Origin: TA-21 sp035620895
GTDB taxonomy: Archaea; Thermoproteota; Nitrososphaeria; Nitrososphaerales; Nitrososphaeraceae
Length of the DNA stretch: 64,000 nucleotides
Direction of reading: 5' to 3'
Assembly (NCBI GenBank): GCA_035620895.1
Contig: DASPFY010000001.1
Coordinates: 59,234-123,233, forward strand
Position 1 is the first letter of the stretch; every line of letters begins with the position of its first letter. A model generated the notes under the pieces. It was not told where the DNA came from. It saw only the letters and a program-made list of their open reading frames with translations, and searched no databases. The position numbers were made by a program, and so were the translations under genes. Shown one piece after another: positions 63,777-64,000 of the stretch.

Positions 63777-64000
63777 ATGCCATTTCAAATTAATGATCTT
63801 CGTAGAGCATATATAAAATATCACGAATTCAGAAAAAATTGTAAATTTTCATTTCATGGACGTTTTATATTTCCATATATTTGCGGAACTTATTTTGGCT
63901 ATAGAAAAATTGATGTATTGCGCGTTGTTGCAATAGCTAAATCAATTTCTCCAAACCCAAAGTATTTGGATGTAGGATGTGGATATGGAGATTTCTTGGA
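63777..64000 (+). CDS. SAM-dependent methyltransferase (partial, cut by window edge)
   Basis: ATG at 63777 opens 74 codons reaching the edge. PFQINDLRRAYIKYHEFRKN at the start, then a class I methyltransferase motif I, YLDVGCGYGDFL, at residues ~64-75. The substrate domain is beyond the window. Possibly a glycan or lipid-carrier methyltransferase, but that cannot be judged. Confidence 0.8.
   Translation, partial: MPFQINDLRRAYIKYHEFRKNCKFSFHGRFIFPYICGTYFGYRKIDVLRVVAIAKSISPNPKYLDVGCGYGDFL

Overview
The window looks like a chromosomal segment of an AT-rich ammonia-oxidising archaeon (Nitrososphaerota/Thaumarchaeota, soil group I.1b; a Nitrosocosmicus-like genome is my best guess). The reasons are archaeal-type core genes (Alba, S11, proteasome beta subunit with a processed Thr, Trm112, an XPF-type nuclease, TATA boxes about 25-30 bases before largely leaderless starts, frequent TTG starts), an ADP-forming acyl-CoA synthetase of the kind used in the thaumarchaeal 3-hydroxypropionate/4-hydroxybutyrate cycle, a cupredoxin domain, F420-type oxidoreductases and many very small zinc-finger proteins. 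The genus is an inference.

Layout. 1-3.3 kb: a response-regulator fragment, then several small genes that read correctly only if one base is added or removed, so this is either gene decay or assembly indels. 3.5-5.2 kb: secreted proteins. 5.4-9.3 kb: a PH/SHOCT protein and a large LigD-type DNA ligase. 9.6-14.7 kb: small zinc-finger and membrane proteins, an F420-type oxidoreductase, a structured-RNA candidate near 12.0 kb and a VTT/DedA-like membrane protein. 14.9-17.5 kb: a metal-binding His/Cys-tailed protein divergent from a cupredoxin-nucleotidyl cyclase fusion, followed by an MFS transporter; this is the most unusual locus. 18-24.5 kb: thiamine-binding protein, VOC protein, a KAP NTPase with pentapeptide repeats, a PsbP-like secreted protein and a coiled-coil protein. 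24.7-33.1 kb: mostly core metabolism (Alba, nucleotidyltransferase, branched-chain aminotransferase, a sugar dehydrogenase with a hexapeptide acyltransferase, Trm112, NCS1 permease, cyclase-family hydrolase, stand-alone RAM domain, class V aminotransferase). 33.3-38.7 kb: response regulator, tiny ORFs, two copies of a hairpin-forming repeat, and a truncated tyrosine recombinase whose 3' end is a copy of part of the coiled-coil gene 12.6 kb away. 38.8-46.7 kb: DEAD-box helicase, zinc-ribbon protein, ADP-forming acyl-CoA synthetase, orphan DNA adenine methylase and a PadR/DUF5320-like divergent pair.

46.8-53.9 kb is flanked by 23 identical bases, one copy forming the 3' end of tRNA-Ser(GCT) and the other free-standing. 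This is the layout expected of an element integrated into the 3' end of a tRNA gene. Its cargo is sensory (two multi-pass membrane proteins, a class III cyclase, a winged-helix regulator) plus a HEAT-repeat protein, a DMT transporter and a secreted protein; no integrase is visible inside it. 54-64 kb returns to core genes: a rhomboid protease with a C-terminal Hsp20-like domain, a C2H2 protein, S11, ThiL, phosphoglucosamine mutase, tRNA-Thr(CGT), XPF nuclease, proteasome beta, LeuCD, a dicluster ferredoxin and the start of a methyltransferase.

Two class III cyclases, one carrying a copper-type domain, together with orphan response regulators and 7TM sensors, suggest that cyclic-nucleotide and metal signalling is a theme of this stretch. 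All functions are read from sequence only.
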